From Bacillota bacterium (GTDB lineage: Bacteria; Bacillota; Sulfobacillia; Sulfobacillales; Sulfobacillaceae): DNA of 57,699 nt. The notes under the pieces were generated by a model. The model made no database searches and was not told where the DNA came from. It was given only the letters and a program-made list of their open reading frames with translations. Location: positions 1 through 57,699 of the forward strand of contig JAJZZI010000126.1 in the NCBI GenBank assembly GCA_021797635.1, read 5' to 3'. Shown one piece after another: positions 25,505-32,887 of the stretch. Made by a program: the position numbers and the translations under genes. The first letter of the stretch is position 1. Each line of letters opens with the position of its first letter.

Positions 25505-26626
25505 TTAAGATTGGTGCCAAATGGCAAAGACTTCTGCCAGAACGTCGGCGGGATTGGATAGCTGATGGGCCAGCACGGCTAGACTAGCAAAGAGCATTTG
25601 TGGAGAGACGGCTCCGACATGGCCCAGTCGAATGGCGGTGTTGGCCCAGGGGCCAAGGCCTCCGGCAATTTGGAGCCCTCGCTCTTTGGCGGCTTGGCGA
25701 ATCGACTGGGGAGTCGTTCCTTCTGGAGTTTTTAAGCTGGTGATGGTGGCTGAACCATGTCCGAGTTCCGCCAAGGGCGGCCAGCCAGCTACTTCGCCGA
25801 AGCGGCGAGCCATTTCGCCTAAGAGTTGATGGCGGGCAAATCGTTCCGCTTCACCTTCGTCAATTAACAAGTCAAGGGCTGCGTCTAAGCCATACCATAA
25901 GGAGACAGCGGGAGTATAAGGAAAGTGGCCGTGGAAATAGGGGTTCAAATCGAAATAGTAGCGACCCTGCCGTTCTTTTAGTAACCTGCTTAATGCGCGA
26001 GGGCCGGCCGCGATGAGGCCTAGTCCTGGCGGGCACATGAAACCCTTCTGCGACGCGGCGACAATGACATCAATGCCGGGTTGATCGATGAAGAGGGGAA
26101 GTGAAGGAACTCCACTGATGCTGTCAACAATAAGCAAAGGGGCATCGGTGGCCCCGCTGAGGGCGGTAGCCAGGCGATCCACAGGATTCGTGACCCCGGT
26201 TGACGTTTCATTGTGGGTGACGAGAACGGCCCGATACGACTGTTCAGTCGCCTTAGCCAAAACTTGAGCAACGTCAAAAGCGTCGCCCCACGGAACCTCT
26301 AAACGATCGACGGCGATTTCCATGCTGACGGCAGCCTCATAAAACCGTTGACCGAAGAGGCCCGTAGTCACGGCTAAAGCACGGTCACCCGGGCGAAGAA
26401 AGTTTTGGCAGACGGCTTCCAGCATTCCCGTGCCGCTGGCGGGCAAGACCGCTACGGCTCCGTCAGAGCCAACGTGGAAGATTTTTTGTAACTTTTCCAG
26501 AACGCGTATACGGACAGGGTCAAAAACCGAGCCACGGTGGTCGGACATCGAGGTCAGCATGGCACGTTGAACCGACTCTGGTACCGGGGTCGGTCCGGGC
26601 AATAGTAGATCGGGCGGAAAAAGCAT
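25505..26626 (-). CDS. Class V aminotransferase (serine-pyruvate / alanine-glyoxylate type)
   Basis: A 373-residue PLP enzyme of aminotransferase class V. It begins FPPDLLLPGPTPVPESV, the substrate-entry loop of the alanine-glyoxylate/phosphoserine-related branch. SGTGMLEAV binds the cofactor phosphate, LLIVDSISGVPSLPL holds the PLP-ring aspartate, and K in ASQKGFMCPPGL is the Schiff-base lysine. Near the C-terminus IRLGHVG supplies the carboxylate-binding arginine. Position directly before serA and behind a serine-type T-box argues that in vivo it makes phosphoserine (or serine) rather than degrading glyoxylate; this is an inference from context. In several bacteria lacking classical SerC a related enzyme has this role. 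Confidence 0.9.
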   Translation of the reverse strand: MLFPPDLLLPGPTPVPESVQRAMLTSMSDHRGSVFDPVRIRVLEKLQKIFHVGSDGAVAVLPASGTGMLEAVCQNFLRPGDRALAVTTGLFGQRFYEAAVSMEIAVDRLEVPWGDAFDVAQVLAKATEQSYRAVLVTHNETSTGVTNPVDRLATALSGATDAPLLIVDSISGVPSLPLFIDQPGIDVIVAASQKGFMCPPGLGLIAAGPRALSRLLKERQGRYYFDLNPYFHGHFPYTPAVSLWYGLDAALDLLIDEGEAERFARHQLLGEMARRFGEVAGWPPLAELGHGSATITSLKTPEGTTPQSIRQAAKERGLQIAGGLGPWANTAIRLGHVGAVSPQMLFASLAVLAHQLSNPADVLAEVFAIWHQS

Positions 26627-26863
26627 AGCGCGCCTCCTAGTGGTCTAAAAACAAAAATAACGTCCCCACAATTAGGGACGGTCTAAACCGCGGTGCCACC
26701 CTATTTGATGGGTTGCCCCATCCGCTTAACTCCGTAACGCTGGAGTGCGATCAACTCATCGCTGATACTCTCCCGGGTGGAATCGGGCTTGGACAGAACA
26801 TCGGCTTGCACTAGTGCCGACTCCCTGAAGAACCATCCAGCTCTTCCCGTTCATAGAGCCACT
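26627..26863 (-). promoter_or_regulatory. T-box leader, inferred serine specifier UCC
   Basis: On the minus strand the diagnostic T-box AGGGTGGCACCGCGG lies at 26702-26688, followed by a terminator. Upstream, CGGC-(loop)-GCCG with an AGTGCAA loop resembles the apical part of Stem I. It is followed by TCC-ACCC-GGGAG, where the specifier normally sits; this gives a UCC (serine) codon at 26781-26779. A GGATGGG/CCCATC hairpin corresponds to Stem III. Uncharged tRNA-Ser would stabilise the antiterminator and switch on the aminotransferase-serA operon. The T-box itself is certain; the specifier assignment is inferred from alignment by eye with the second leader in this window. Confidence 0.88.
26647..26680 (-). 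terminator. Regulated intrinsic terminator of the serine T-box
   Basis: On the minus strand CGTCCC and GGGACG (26675-26680 and 26661-26666) form a stem around an 8-base loop, followed by TTATTTTTGTTTTT. It competes with the antiterminator formed by the T-box sequence just upstream. Confidence 0.88.
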
Positions 26864-26869
26864 AAGAGA

Positions 26870-26898
26870 ATGATAGCAAATCCGCATAAAGGTGTAAA
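26870..26898 (-). promoter_or_regulatory. Promoter of the serine T-box operon
   Basis: On the minus strand TTTACA (26893-26898) and TATCAT (26870-26875) are spaced by 17 bases, placing the transcript start near 26863. Confidence 0.75.
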
Positions 26899-27245
26899 GA
26901 TAGGAGGGGGAGCACGGGGGCAGCTTAAACCTTCGATCGACCTATACAACCATATGGTTATCGCCAGGGGATTCTGTCATGGGCGCAATGGGTGTAACGT
27001 TCGGATGGTCGCTGTGGCTTAAGTGTCGCATCCGATACGCCCCTGCAGTGGTCGAGGCGCTGGATCGCAAGAGGAACATGGGCTCTTTTTGGATAGCACA
27101 GTGTAAGGCGGTTATCGCGGTATCTTCGCATCTCATATTCGTTTGACCGGCAGAACAGCACCAAGTCTTTAGGCAAGCCAAGTATCGATTTAGCTAATCT
27201 TTTCGAATCTGACCGTCTGATCGTGGCCGGATGTAAGCGTCCTAT
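26899..27245 (-). other. Intergenic region without a supported gene
   Basis: Short minus-strand open frames (about 72-79 codons) are present but lack ribosome sites or recognisable sequence. No terminator or repeat was seen. Confidence 0.35.
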
Positions 27246-27971
27246 TTAATCAAGTAGATGTTGAGCTTCGCCCTCGCAATAAAGCTGGCGGTACATGTTG
27301 GCTTCAGATAGAGCGATATCTTGGCCTGAGGTAAACATGCATTGGAGATTATGACGGTCACTAGCCAGGGTTAATAAGACGTTTCGGCATAAGTGGTAAT
27401 GCCGAGGTTCGTCAGAATCGGCATGAAGCTCCCAAAATTGCGGGTTAAGGGGTCCAAACCGCTGGTATTGAGGATGGCGAAGTCCTTGCCCAATTAGTCC
27501 CATAATATCACCGGCAAAGAATTCAGAACCTAATCCCACGGCGGCCATGGCTTGCAAGGAGGTAGCATGGTGAAAAAAGGTTATAAAGTGATCGATGGCT
27601 GTGCTGACGGCTAGGCTGCGCGGCCACTGAACTAATCTGTGCTCAAACTCTGATGGGCTCATGACGCTTAAGGCAAAAGTGCGATAAAGCTGGGAATGCG
27701 CGTGGCCTTGCCGCCCTCGTCCAGCCTCGTCCCAAAGGTTGTCGGCCAGCGGGATCCACCAGGAATCGTTGGGTTCCATAGCGGAAATGGCCGCACCTAA
27801 GACTCGGGGGAAATGAGCGCTGTAATGCGCGTATTGTACGGTGAAGTATTCGAGAAAACGCCGCGACCAGCTTCCACTAAGTAGACTCTGAAAAAATGGC
27901 TGAGGATAAAAAGCGTCTTGGACGATCTGCTGCATAGCTTGCTCAACTTCCGAGTAGAAGGCAAACGGCAT
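27246..27971 (-). CDS. Heme-oxygenase-fold (TENA/PqqC-like) iron-containing redox enzyme
   Basis: A 241-residue all-helical protein of the TENA/THI-4/PqqC-like superfamily, specifically resembling proteins labelled iron-containing redox enzyme or heme-oxygenase-like diiron oxidase. The key segment is NLWDEAGRGRQGHAHSQLY (about residues 78-96): a DE-x-G followed by H-x-H spacing that supplies metal ligands. A further acidic/histidine pair occurs in FWELHADSDEPRHYH near residue 180. FFQSLLSGSWSRRFLEYFTVQY begins the typical first helices. The reaction is unknown; relatives oxidise amino-acid-like or fatty-acid substrates. It is encoded alone, divergent from the ImuB/DnaE2 cassette, with about 140 bases between the coding starts or promoters. 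Confidence 0.78.
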   Translation of the reverse strand: MPFAFYSEVEQAMQQIVQDAFYPQPFFQSLLSGSWSRRFLEYFTVQYAHYSAHFPRVLGAAISAMEPNDSWWIPLADNLWDEAGRGRQGHAHSQLYRTFALSVMSPSEFEHRLVQWPRSLAVSTAIDHFITFFHHATSLQAMAAVGLGSEFFAGDIMGLIGQGLRHPQYQRFGPLNPQFWELHADSDEPRHYHLCRNVLLTLASDRHNLQCMFTSGQDIALSEANMYRQLYCEGEAQHLLD

Positions 27972-28111
27972 GGCAACGAACCTCCGACAACCAGGTTACG
28001 AGGTGGAAGCACCTGGAGAAAGTTGCTGTTTGACACCTCTTCATCCTAACACGGATGTCAATGGATGAGGGGGCTTTGGCCTTATTCCAACCGTTTCCAA
28101 CAAAATGGAGC

Positions 28112-28141
28112 TTGCATCTCTTTTGGCAGAGATGCTATACT
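28112..28141 (+). promoter_or_regulatory. Likely promoter of the ImuB/DnaE2 cassette
   Basis: A good -10 box TATACT (28136-28141) is preceded at 18 bases by TTGCAT (28112-28117), a weak -35. Transcription would start near 28148, just before the LexA-like box. A weak -35 is usual for damage-inducible promoters. Confidence 0.5.
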
Positions 28142-28151
28142 GGGTCTTATC

Positions 28152-28163
28152 AAACAAATGTTC
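28152..28163 (+). promoter_or_regulatory. LexA (SOS) operator candidate
   Basis: AAACAAATGTTC fits the Gram-positive LexA consensus GAAC-N4-GTTC with a single mismatch in the first base. It lies at about +5 to +16 relative to the predicted start of the mutagenesis cassette, a typical repressor position. The known SOS control of ImuB/DnaE2 operons supports it. Confidence 0.65.
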
Positions 28164-28224
28164 ACAAAGGTCAAAAACGGCACTTTGCATGCCTTTACTG
28201 GTGGAAGAAAGGAACGGGTTGCCC

Positions 28225-29346
28225 ATGGCGGTCGTGGTTTGGAGGCTTATTGGCTTGAACTTCACGGCAAGGCCGAATACGCCATATTGGATAGAGCGAG
28301 ATGGTCGGGTGTGCGACGTAGATGCTCTGGGGTGGAAACTTGGAGTGCGTCCTGACATGGATCACGCGGTAGCGCGGTGGCATTATCCCCAAGGCACTGC
28401 CATACCCTGGGATTCCCACAGGTTTACTGAGATTGAGGCAAATCTTCGAACTTGGCTGAGGCAGCGTATGGAACGATTTGAGCAGGCAAGTCCATGGGGC
28501 GGGTGGTGGGAGTGGCCTGCCCTTCGATTTAAGCAATTTGAACAACAGATGGCTGAAATTATTCCGAACTGGGCCCTTCAAATCAATGCGGGGGTAGCTT
28601 CCAATCTATTGTTGGCCAAGGCAGCGCTTGCCTTGGGTGAGGCATGGAGCCTTTCATTGTGGAGCGGACCGGGATTTCAAGCTTGGATCCTGCCGCCATC
28701 GCAAGAGGCCCAGTGGTATCCACAAATTCCGTTATCGCTGGTTGAAGGCATTTCCAAAGAGGCGATCCGCCAGTGCAATCTGCGTGGATGGAAAACGATA
28801 GGTCAGGTGCCAATAAGTTTTCGCCAGAAATTCCTATTAAAGTTAAAGTCAGAAGATACTGCCTCGCAGCGGTCACCCGAGACAATTTATGTGCAATACC
28901 ATTGGGAGCTAGCCGCAGAGGGGGGATTTGTAGAGGTTCTGACGCGATTGGCTACCCAGATCACAGAGGAATTGCAACGGCGGGCGGTAGGATTTCAACG
29001 ATTAGAGGTTACTTGGCGGGGACCATGGACGCCGGTAAGACATCAGCGAGAATGGCCAATGGCTACGGGAGAGCCAGGTAAAGTGCTTTTGCGGGTACTC
29101 GATTTTTTGAAAAGTCCTCCTCCAGGTCCGCCAGAAGCGATTGAAATCTTGGCAAGCGGTCTCGTGGCCTGGGGATCGGAACAGTTGCAATGGGGATTCT
29201 TCAGGCCATCCGGGGGGGACAAAGTTGGAAAGCAACGGTCCGATGTTCGTATGGGCATCAATCGCCGGGAAGCCATGTTGCAGTTTTGGGATCCATGGCG
29301 ATTTTCCCCCTCGGCAGACCTAAATGGAAAGAAGGGATTTAAATAA
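28225..29346 (+). CDS. ImuB-like inactive Y-family polymerase protein
   Basis: A 373-residue protein resembling the thumb and little-finger parts of Y-family polymerases as in ImuB, the adaptor that links DnaE2 to the beta clamp during mutagenic repair. INAGVASNLLLAKAAL (about residues 125-140) is the Y-family GxSxNxLLAKxA motif. IPLSLVEGISKEAIRQCNLRGWKTIGQVP (in part: LRGWKTIGQVP) is the helix-hairpin segment, and the little finger begins YVQYHWELAAEGG. The catalytic acidic residues of true polymerases are not evident, as expected for ImuB. Start: ATG 28225 or TTG 28219, both after AAAGGAA; the open frame extends to 28105 but that would place the operator inside the gene. It is somewhat shorter than proteobacterial ImuB. 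Confidence 0.78.
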   Translation: MAVVVWRLIGLNFTARPNTPYWIERDGRVCDVDALGWKLGVRPDMDHAVARWHYPQGTAIPWDSHRFTEIEANLRTWLRQRMERFEQASPWGGWWEWPALRFKQFEQQMAEIIPNWALQINAGVASNLLLAKAALALGEAWSLSLWSGPGFQAWILPPSQEAQWYPQIPLSLVEGISKEAIRQCNLRGWKTIGQVPISFRQKFLLKLKSEDTASQRSPETIYVQYHWELAAEGGFVEVLTRLATQITEELQRRAVGFQRLEVTWRGPWTPVRHQREWPMATGEPGKVLLRVLDFLKSPPPGPPEAIEILASGLVAWGSEQLQWGFFRPSGGDKVGKQRSDVRMGINRREAMLQFWDPWRFSPSADLNGKKGFK

Positions 29347-29573
29347 GAAAAGTTTTTGTCTGGACTAAAAATGGAGTACCTAAAGCTTTTCAAACTCGGA
29401 ATAAAGTCATTTCGGTGGTCGCGGTGCTAGATCTTTGGCGCGAGAGCGGAGAGTGGTGGGAGATGGCCCCCGAAGTATGGGTTTGGCGAGTCCAAGGTGA
29501 AAATCAGGGGGTGTATGAACTAGCACGTCATCCTGCCCCCGATCAGTGGTGGATTGATCGAATCTATGACTAA
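29343..29573 (+). CDS. DUF6504-like small protein, apparently with an ATA start
   Basis: A 76-residue open frame overlapping the imuB stop by 4 bases (ATAA). The sequence has VLDLWRESGEWWE in the middle and ends WWIDRIYD, the pattern of the DUF6504 domain that is often encoded beside Y-family and DnaE2 genes. The frame is blocked by a stop immediately upstream, and the first ATG/GTG/TTG codon occurs only after the conserved N-terminal part. GAAGGGA lies 7 bases before an ATA codon at 29343, so I infer initiation there; an internal GTG would give a truncated domain. Function unknown; it may be a fusion partner of ImuB elsewhere. No gene call would normally be made here. Confidence 0.66.
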   Translation: MRKVFVWTKNGVPKAFQTRNKVISVVAVLDLWRESGEWWEMAPEVWVWRVQGENQGVYELARHPAPDQWWIDRIYD

Positions 29574-29644
29574 GGGCATCCGCGATCTAGGCGTCGTATG
29601 AGGAGCACATCTAGGAAAGAAAGTAAAGAAAGAAGGGGTACGAC

Positions 29645-29782
29645 ATGGGGAAAGTAATTGCTTGGCCAAAGACCGTACCGGAACCTGAATCTCACCGAAC
29701 GGTGCGCCGTCGCTCAACCAAGCGATATCGGGTACGGGCGGGTTCCCTGCTCGATCGGGTATTGAGTATATACCTGCGATAA
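29645..29782 (+). CDS. 45-residue basic ORF inside the mutagenesis cassette
   Basis: ATG 29645 opens a 45-codon frame 7 bases after AGAAGGGG, a strong ribosome site, and it ends 7 bases before the first possible dnaE2 ATG. The peptide is strongly basic: the middle contains RTVRRRSTKRYRVRAG and the end is LLDRVLSIYLR. It has no cysteine or membrane segment. The position and the good ribosome site suggest a real gene co-translated with dnaE2. I recognise no family. It could be a nucleic-acid-binding or clamp-related peptide, or a leader that couples translation. Confidence 0.55.
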   Translation: MGKVIAWPKTVPEPESHRTVRRRSTKRYRVRAGSLLDRVLSIYLR

Positions 29783-29819
29783 AGGCTGAATGAGAGACTA
29801 TGCGGCAAGGGATGAGATG

Positions 29820-32800
29820 ATGGCAGGGGTTCAATTGCATGTGCATTCCACGTTTTCGTTTTTAAATGGGGCCTCTTCACCCAAGGATTTGATGGAATCG
29901 GCTGCGGTCCATGGGATCTCGGCGGTGGCCCTGACGGACATGCATCGAATTTCAGGAGTGGTGCCCTTTCTCCGAGCTGCCGCCGAAACCCGAGTGAAAC
30001 CCATTATCGGAGCCGAAGTGGAGGTCGGCGGAATGGGGCACCTTGTCTTGCTCGCCTCTGGTCAGCCTGCCTATAGGGCTCTAACTGAGTTGCTAACGGA
30101 GGCGCACTTGAACCATCCTCGCCATCAACCTGGGGTGGATTGGAGTTCCCTTGAGCGACATGGATCCAACCTTATCGCTCTAACGGGAGATCGCAGCGGT
30201 ATGATGGCACAAGCTTGGTTTAGGGGAGGCCGCCATCGCCTCCTCGATCGAGTACGGCAGTTGCAAACGGTGTTTTCGCCAGGCCGTTTATATCTAGAAA
30301 TCACCAGCGATTGGCTACCCGGCAACCGGCGGTTTTTTGGAGCGCTAGCCGATCTAGCGGAATTCACCGGAGTTCCCCTAGTGGCCACCGCCGCTGCCTA
30401 CTATGCGAATAAAGAGGATTTTCCGTTATTTGACCTAATGACGTGCATCCGGCTAGGCCAGTCCGTTTCGGAGGTCCACCCAGAGCGTCGACTAAATTCG
30501 GAAAACTATCTCAAGGCGTGGCCCGAAATGGAAGAGGCGCTCGCATCATGGCCTAGGGCACTGGAAAATGCCATCCATTTGGCCGAACGCATTGAATCCC
30601 CGGATTTGCTCAATAAGCGTCGTGCTCCCGCCTATGAACGGGTGCCACGCGGGATGAAGGCAATAGACTATTTGGTTTCCCTGGTGCGCAAGGGGGCACG
30701 CCGACGATATGGCCAGCAGGTGTCGAAGGTATGGCCTCGCATTCGAAACGAACTGGCCATCATCCAAGACCTTCATTTTGTAGACTACTTCTTAGTCGTC
30801 TGGGACGTAGCCGAGTTTGCTCGTCGTTCTGGGATCCGGTTTGCAGGACGGGGTTCGGCAGCGGACTCGGTGGTGGCCTATTGCCTTGGAATTACTCAAG
30901 TAGACGCCTTCCATCGCGGTCTCCTGTTTGAACGTTTTATGAGCCGAGAGCGCAGAGAAGCTCCTGATATCGATATTGATTTTGACGCTAGTCGACGAGA
31001 CGAGGTGGAGGCATATGTTGTTCAATCATATGGGGCGGAACGCGTGGCTCGGGTCGCTACTTACCAAACCTATCGGCAAAGATTGGCGCTTCGCGACGTG
31101 GGCAAAGCCTTAAATTTTCCGTCAGAGGTCCTCGATCGCTTGGCCAAATCTCTACCTGAAAAGCCGATTGCTCGAATCCTTGAGGAGTGGCAGGAAATTC
31201 CTGAACTACGTCAATATGAGAATGAAGACGTCTTAAAACGCGTGCTTACCTGGGCGGAGAAGATAGAAGGCGTTCCCCGCCATTTGGGTACGCATTTGGG
31301 AGGTGTAGTGGTAAGCCGCGATCCATTGTCCTGGGTGAGTCCACGAGAACGTTCGGCTAAGGGGATTCAGGTGGTTCCTTTTGATAAGCGGGATGTGGAA
31401 GATCTAGGGCTATTAAAATTGGATCTGCTTTCTCTGCGCACCTTTACCGCGGTGGAAATCGCTACCCAAAAAATTGCCGAAGTCCATCCCGACTTTTCCT
31501 ATGACACCATTGCGCTGACTGATGATAAGACCTATGCTCGACTCCAAGCAGGAGAGGGGATTGGAGTGTTTCAGCTCGAAAGCCCGGCTCAAAGATCGCT
31601 TGCGCTGCGCCTGCAGCCGGATCGTTGGGAAGATATCGTGGCTAGCTTGGCATTAATTCGACCAGGCCCAATCAAAGGGAACATGGTTGATCCCTTCATA
31701 GCCCGCCGACGCGGGGAAGAGCCCATCACTTACCTTCACCCGCTGCTCGTGCCAATCTTATCCAAGACGTTTGGAGTCGTCCTTTTTCAGGAACAAGTCA
31801 TTGCCATAGCTACGACGTTAGCGGGATTTTCGGCAGGAGAGGCAGATAGCCTGCGTCGGTTGATGACTCACGCCCGTTCGCCGAGCGAAATGGAGAAGAT
31901 GGGAGAAACCTTTAGGTCGCGAGCCGTGGCTCGAGGAATCTCCAAAGAGGTCGCCGATGAAGTGTTTAGGCAACTCTTGGGTTATGCGAGTTATGGCTTT
32001 AACGAAGCGCATGCCGCAGCGTTTGCTGAGACGGCGTATCGGACCGCCTACTTACTAGAACATCATCCGGCCCAGTTTTTTCTGGGATTGTTCAATGCAG
32101 AGCCCTTGGGATATTACCCCATTGATGTTCTGCTGGTGGAAGCTCGGCGCCGGGGGATTTCTATTTTGCCTATCGATATTAATCAAAGCGATGTCCAAGC
32201 GACGTTGCCCGATCCACACGGCATTCGTGTTGGACTAAAATTTTTGCAAGGTATCAGCCTGGCAGAAACGAACACTTTGGTTGAACGGCGACCGCCCACC
32301 GGGTATGTCCATCCTATGGAAGTGGTGGAACGTGGGGGGGCGTCAATGGATATCGTGTTGCGAATGATTCGCGTGGGGGCGTTTGATCAAATTGTCTCTA
32401 ATCGCCAGCAACTTTTGACTGAGACCCGAGCAGATAACCGACTCATCCTTCGTGCGCCAGAGTCGGAAGATTCTGGGTGGAGCCGAACGCAGCAGGTGAT
32501 GATGGACTATCGCTTTTTGGGCTTTGGCCAACACGAGCAATGGCTAGGTCCATGGAGATCTCAGCTGATAACTCAGGGCTACATGACGCTTTCCGAGGTA
32601 AAAAAAGTACCATTGGGCAAAATGGTGCGAGTGGTGGGGTGTCTGATTCGCCCGCATCGACCACCGACACGTAGTGGGCGGTTGGTGGTATTCTTTTCGT
32701 TGTTGGATGAAACGGGGGTGCTGGAGGCGCGATTAAACGACCTACGGTATCAGAAATATGGGCAGTGGTTGTTTGGCTCGGTTCATCCCGTAATTGAGGT

Positions 32801-32873
32801 GGTAGGGCGGACAGAAGCTGGAGGAATTGAAGTGTACGCCATTACTCCTTGGACAGCAGAGGTTAATCGGTGA
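29820..32873 (+). CDS. dnaE2: Error-prone DNA polymerase DnaE2 (Pol III alpha type)
   Basis: A 1017-residue C-family polymerase of the DnaE2 type, which performs damage-induced translesion synthesis. The N-terminal PHP domain starts VQLHVHSTFSFLNGASS with H7 and H9. The palm contains GRGSAADSVVAYCLGIT and the catalytic acidic motif PDIDIDFD (D383, D385, D387). Fingers include HLGTHLGGVVVSRDPL and ASYGFNEAHAAAFAETAY, and a C-terminal OB-fold segment VVGCLIRPHRPP is present. It lacks the long C-terminal tail of replicative DnaE1 (about 1150 residues). The start may be ATG 29820, 29817 or 29790; the first matches homologue starts and AAGGGATGAG lies before it. It is the main catalytic gene of the cassette. 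Confidence 0.93.
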   Translation: MAGVQLHVHSTFSFLNGASSPKDLMESAAVHGISAVALTDMHRISGVVPFLRAAAETRVKPIIGAEVEVGGMGHLVLLASGQPAYRALTELLTEAHLNHPRHQPGVDWSSLERHGSNLIALTGDRSGMMAQAWFRGGRHRLLDRVRQLQTVFSPGRLYLEITSDWLPGNRRFFGALADLAEFTGVPLVATAAAYYANKEDFPLFDLMTCIRLGQSVSEVHPERRLNSENYLKAWPEMEEALASWPRALENAIHLAERIESPDLLNKRRAPAYERVPRGMKAIDYLVSLVRKGARRRYGQQVSKVWPRIRNELAIIQDLHFVDYFLVVWDVAEFARRSGIRFAGRGSAADSVVAYCLGITQVDAFHRGLLFERFMSRERREAPDIDIDFDASRRDEVEAYVVQSYGAERVARVATYQTYRQRLALRDVGKALNFPSEVLDRLAKSLPEKPIARILEEWQEIPELRQYENEDVLKRVLTWAEKIEGVPRHLGTHLGGVVVSRDPLSWVSPRERSAKGIQVVPFDKRDVEDLGLLKLDLLSLRTFTAVEIATQKIAEVHPDFSYDTIALTDDKTYARLQAGEGIGVFQLESPAQRSLALRLQPDRWEDIVASLALIRPGPIKGNMVDPFIARRRGEEPITYLHPLLVPILSKTFGVVLFQEQVIAIATTLAGFSAGEADSLRRLMTHARSPSEMEKMGETFRSRAVARGISKEVADEVFRQLLGYASYGFNEAHAAAFAETAYRTAYLLEHHPAQFFLGLFNAEPLGYYPIDVLLVEARRRGISILPIDINQSDVQATLPDPHGIRVGLKFLQGISLAETNTLVERRPPTGYVHPMEVVERGGASMDIVLRMIRVGAFDQIVSNRQQLLTETRADNRLILRAPESEDSGWSRTQQVMMDYRFLGFGQHEQWLGPWRSQLITQGYMTLSEVKKVPLGKMVRVVGCLIRPHRPPTRSGRLVVFFSLLDETGVLEARLNDLRYQKYGQWLFGSVHPVIEVVGRTEAGGIEVYAITPWTAEVNR

Positions 32874-32887
32874 GGAGGCCAGGCAAG

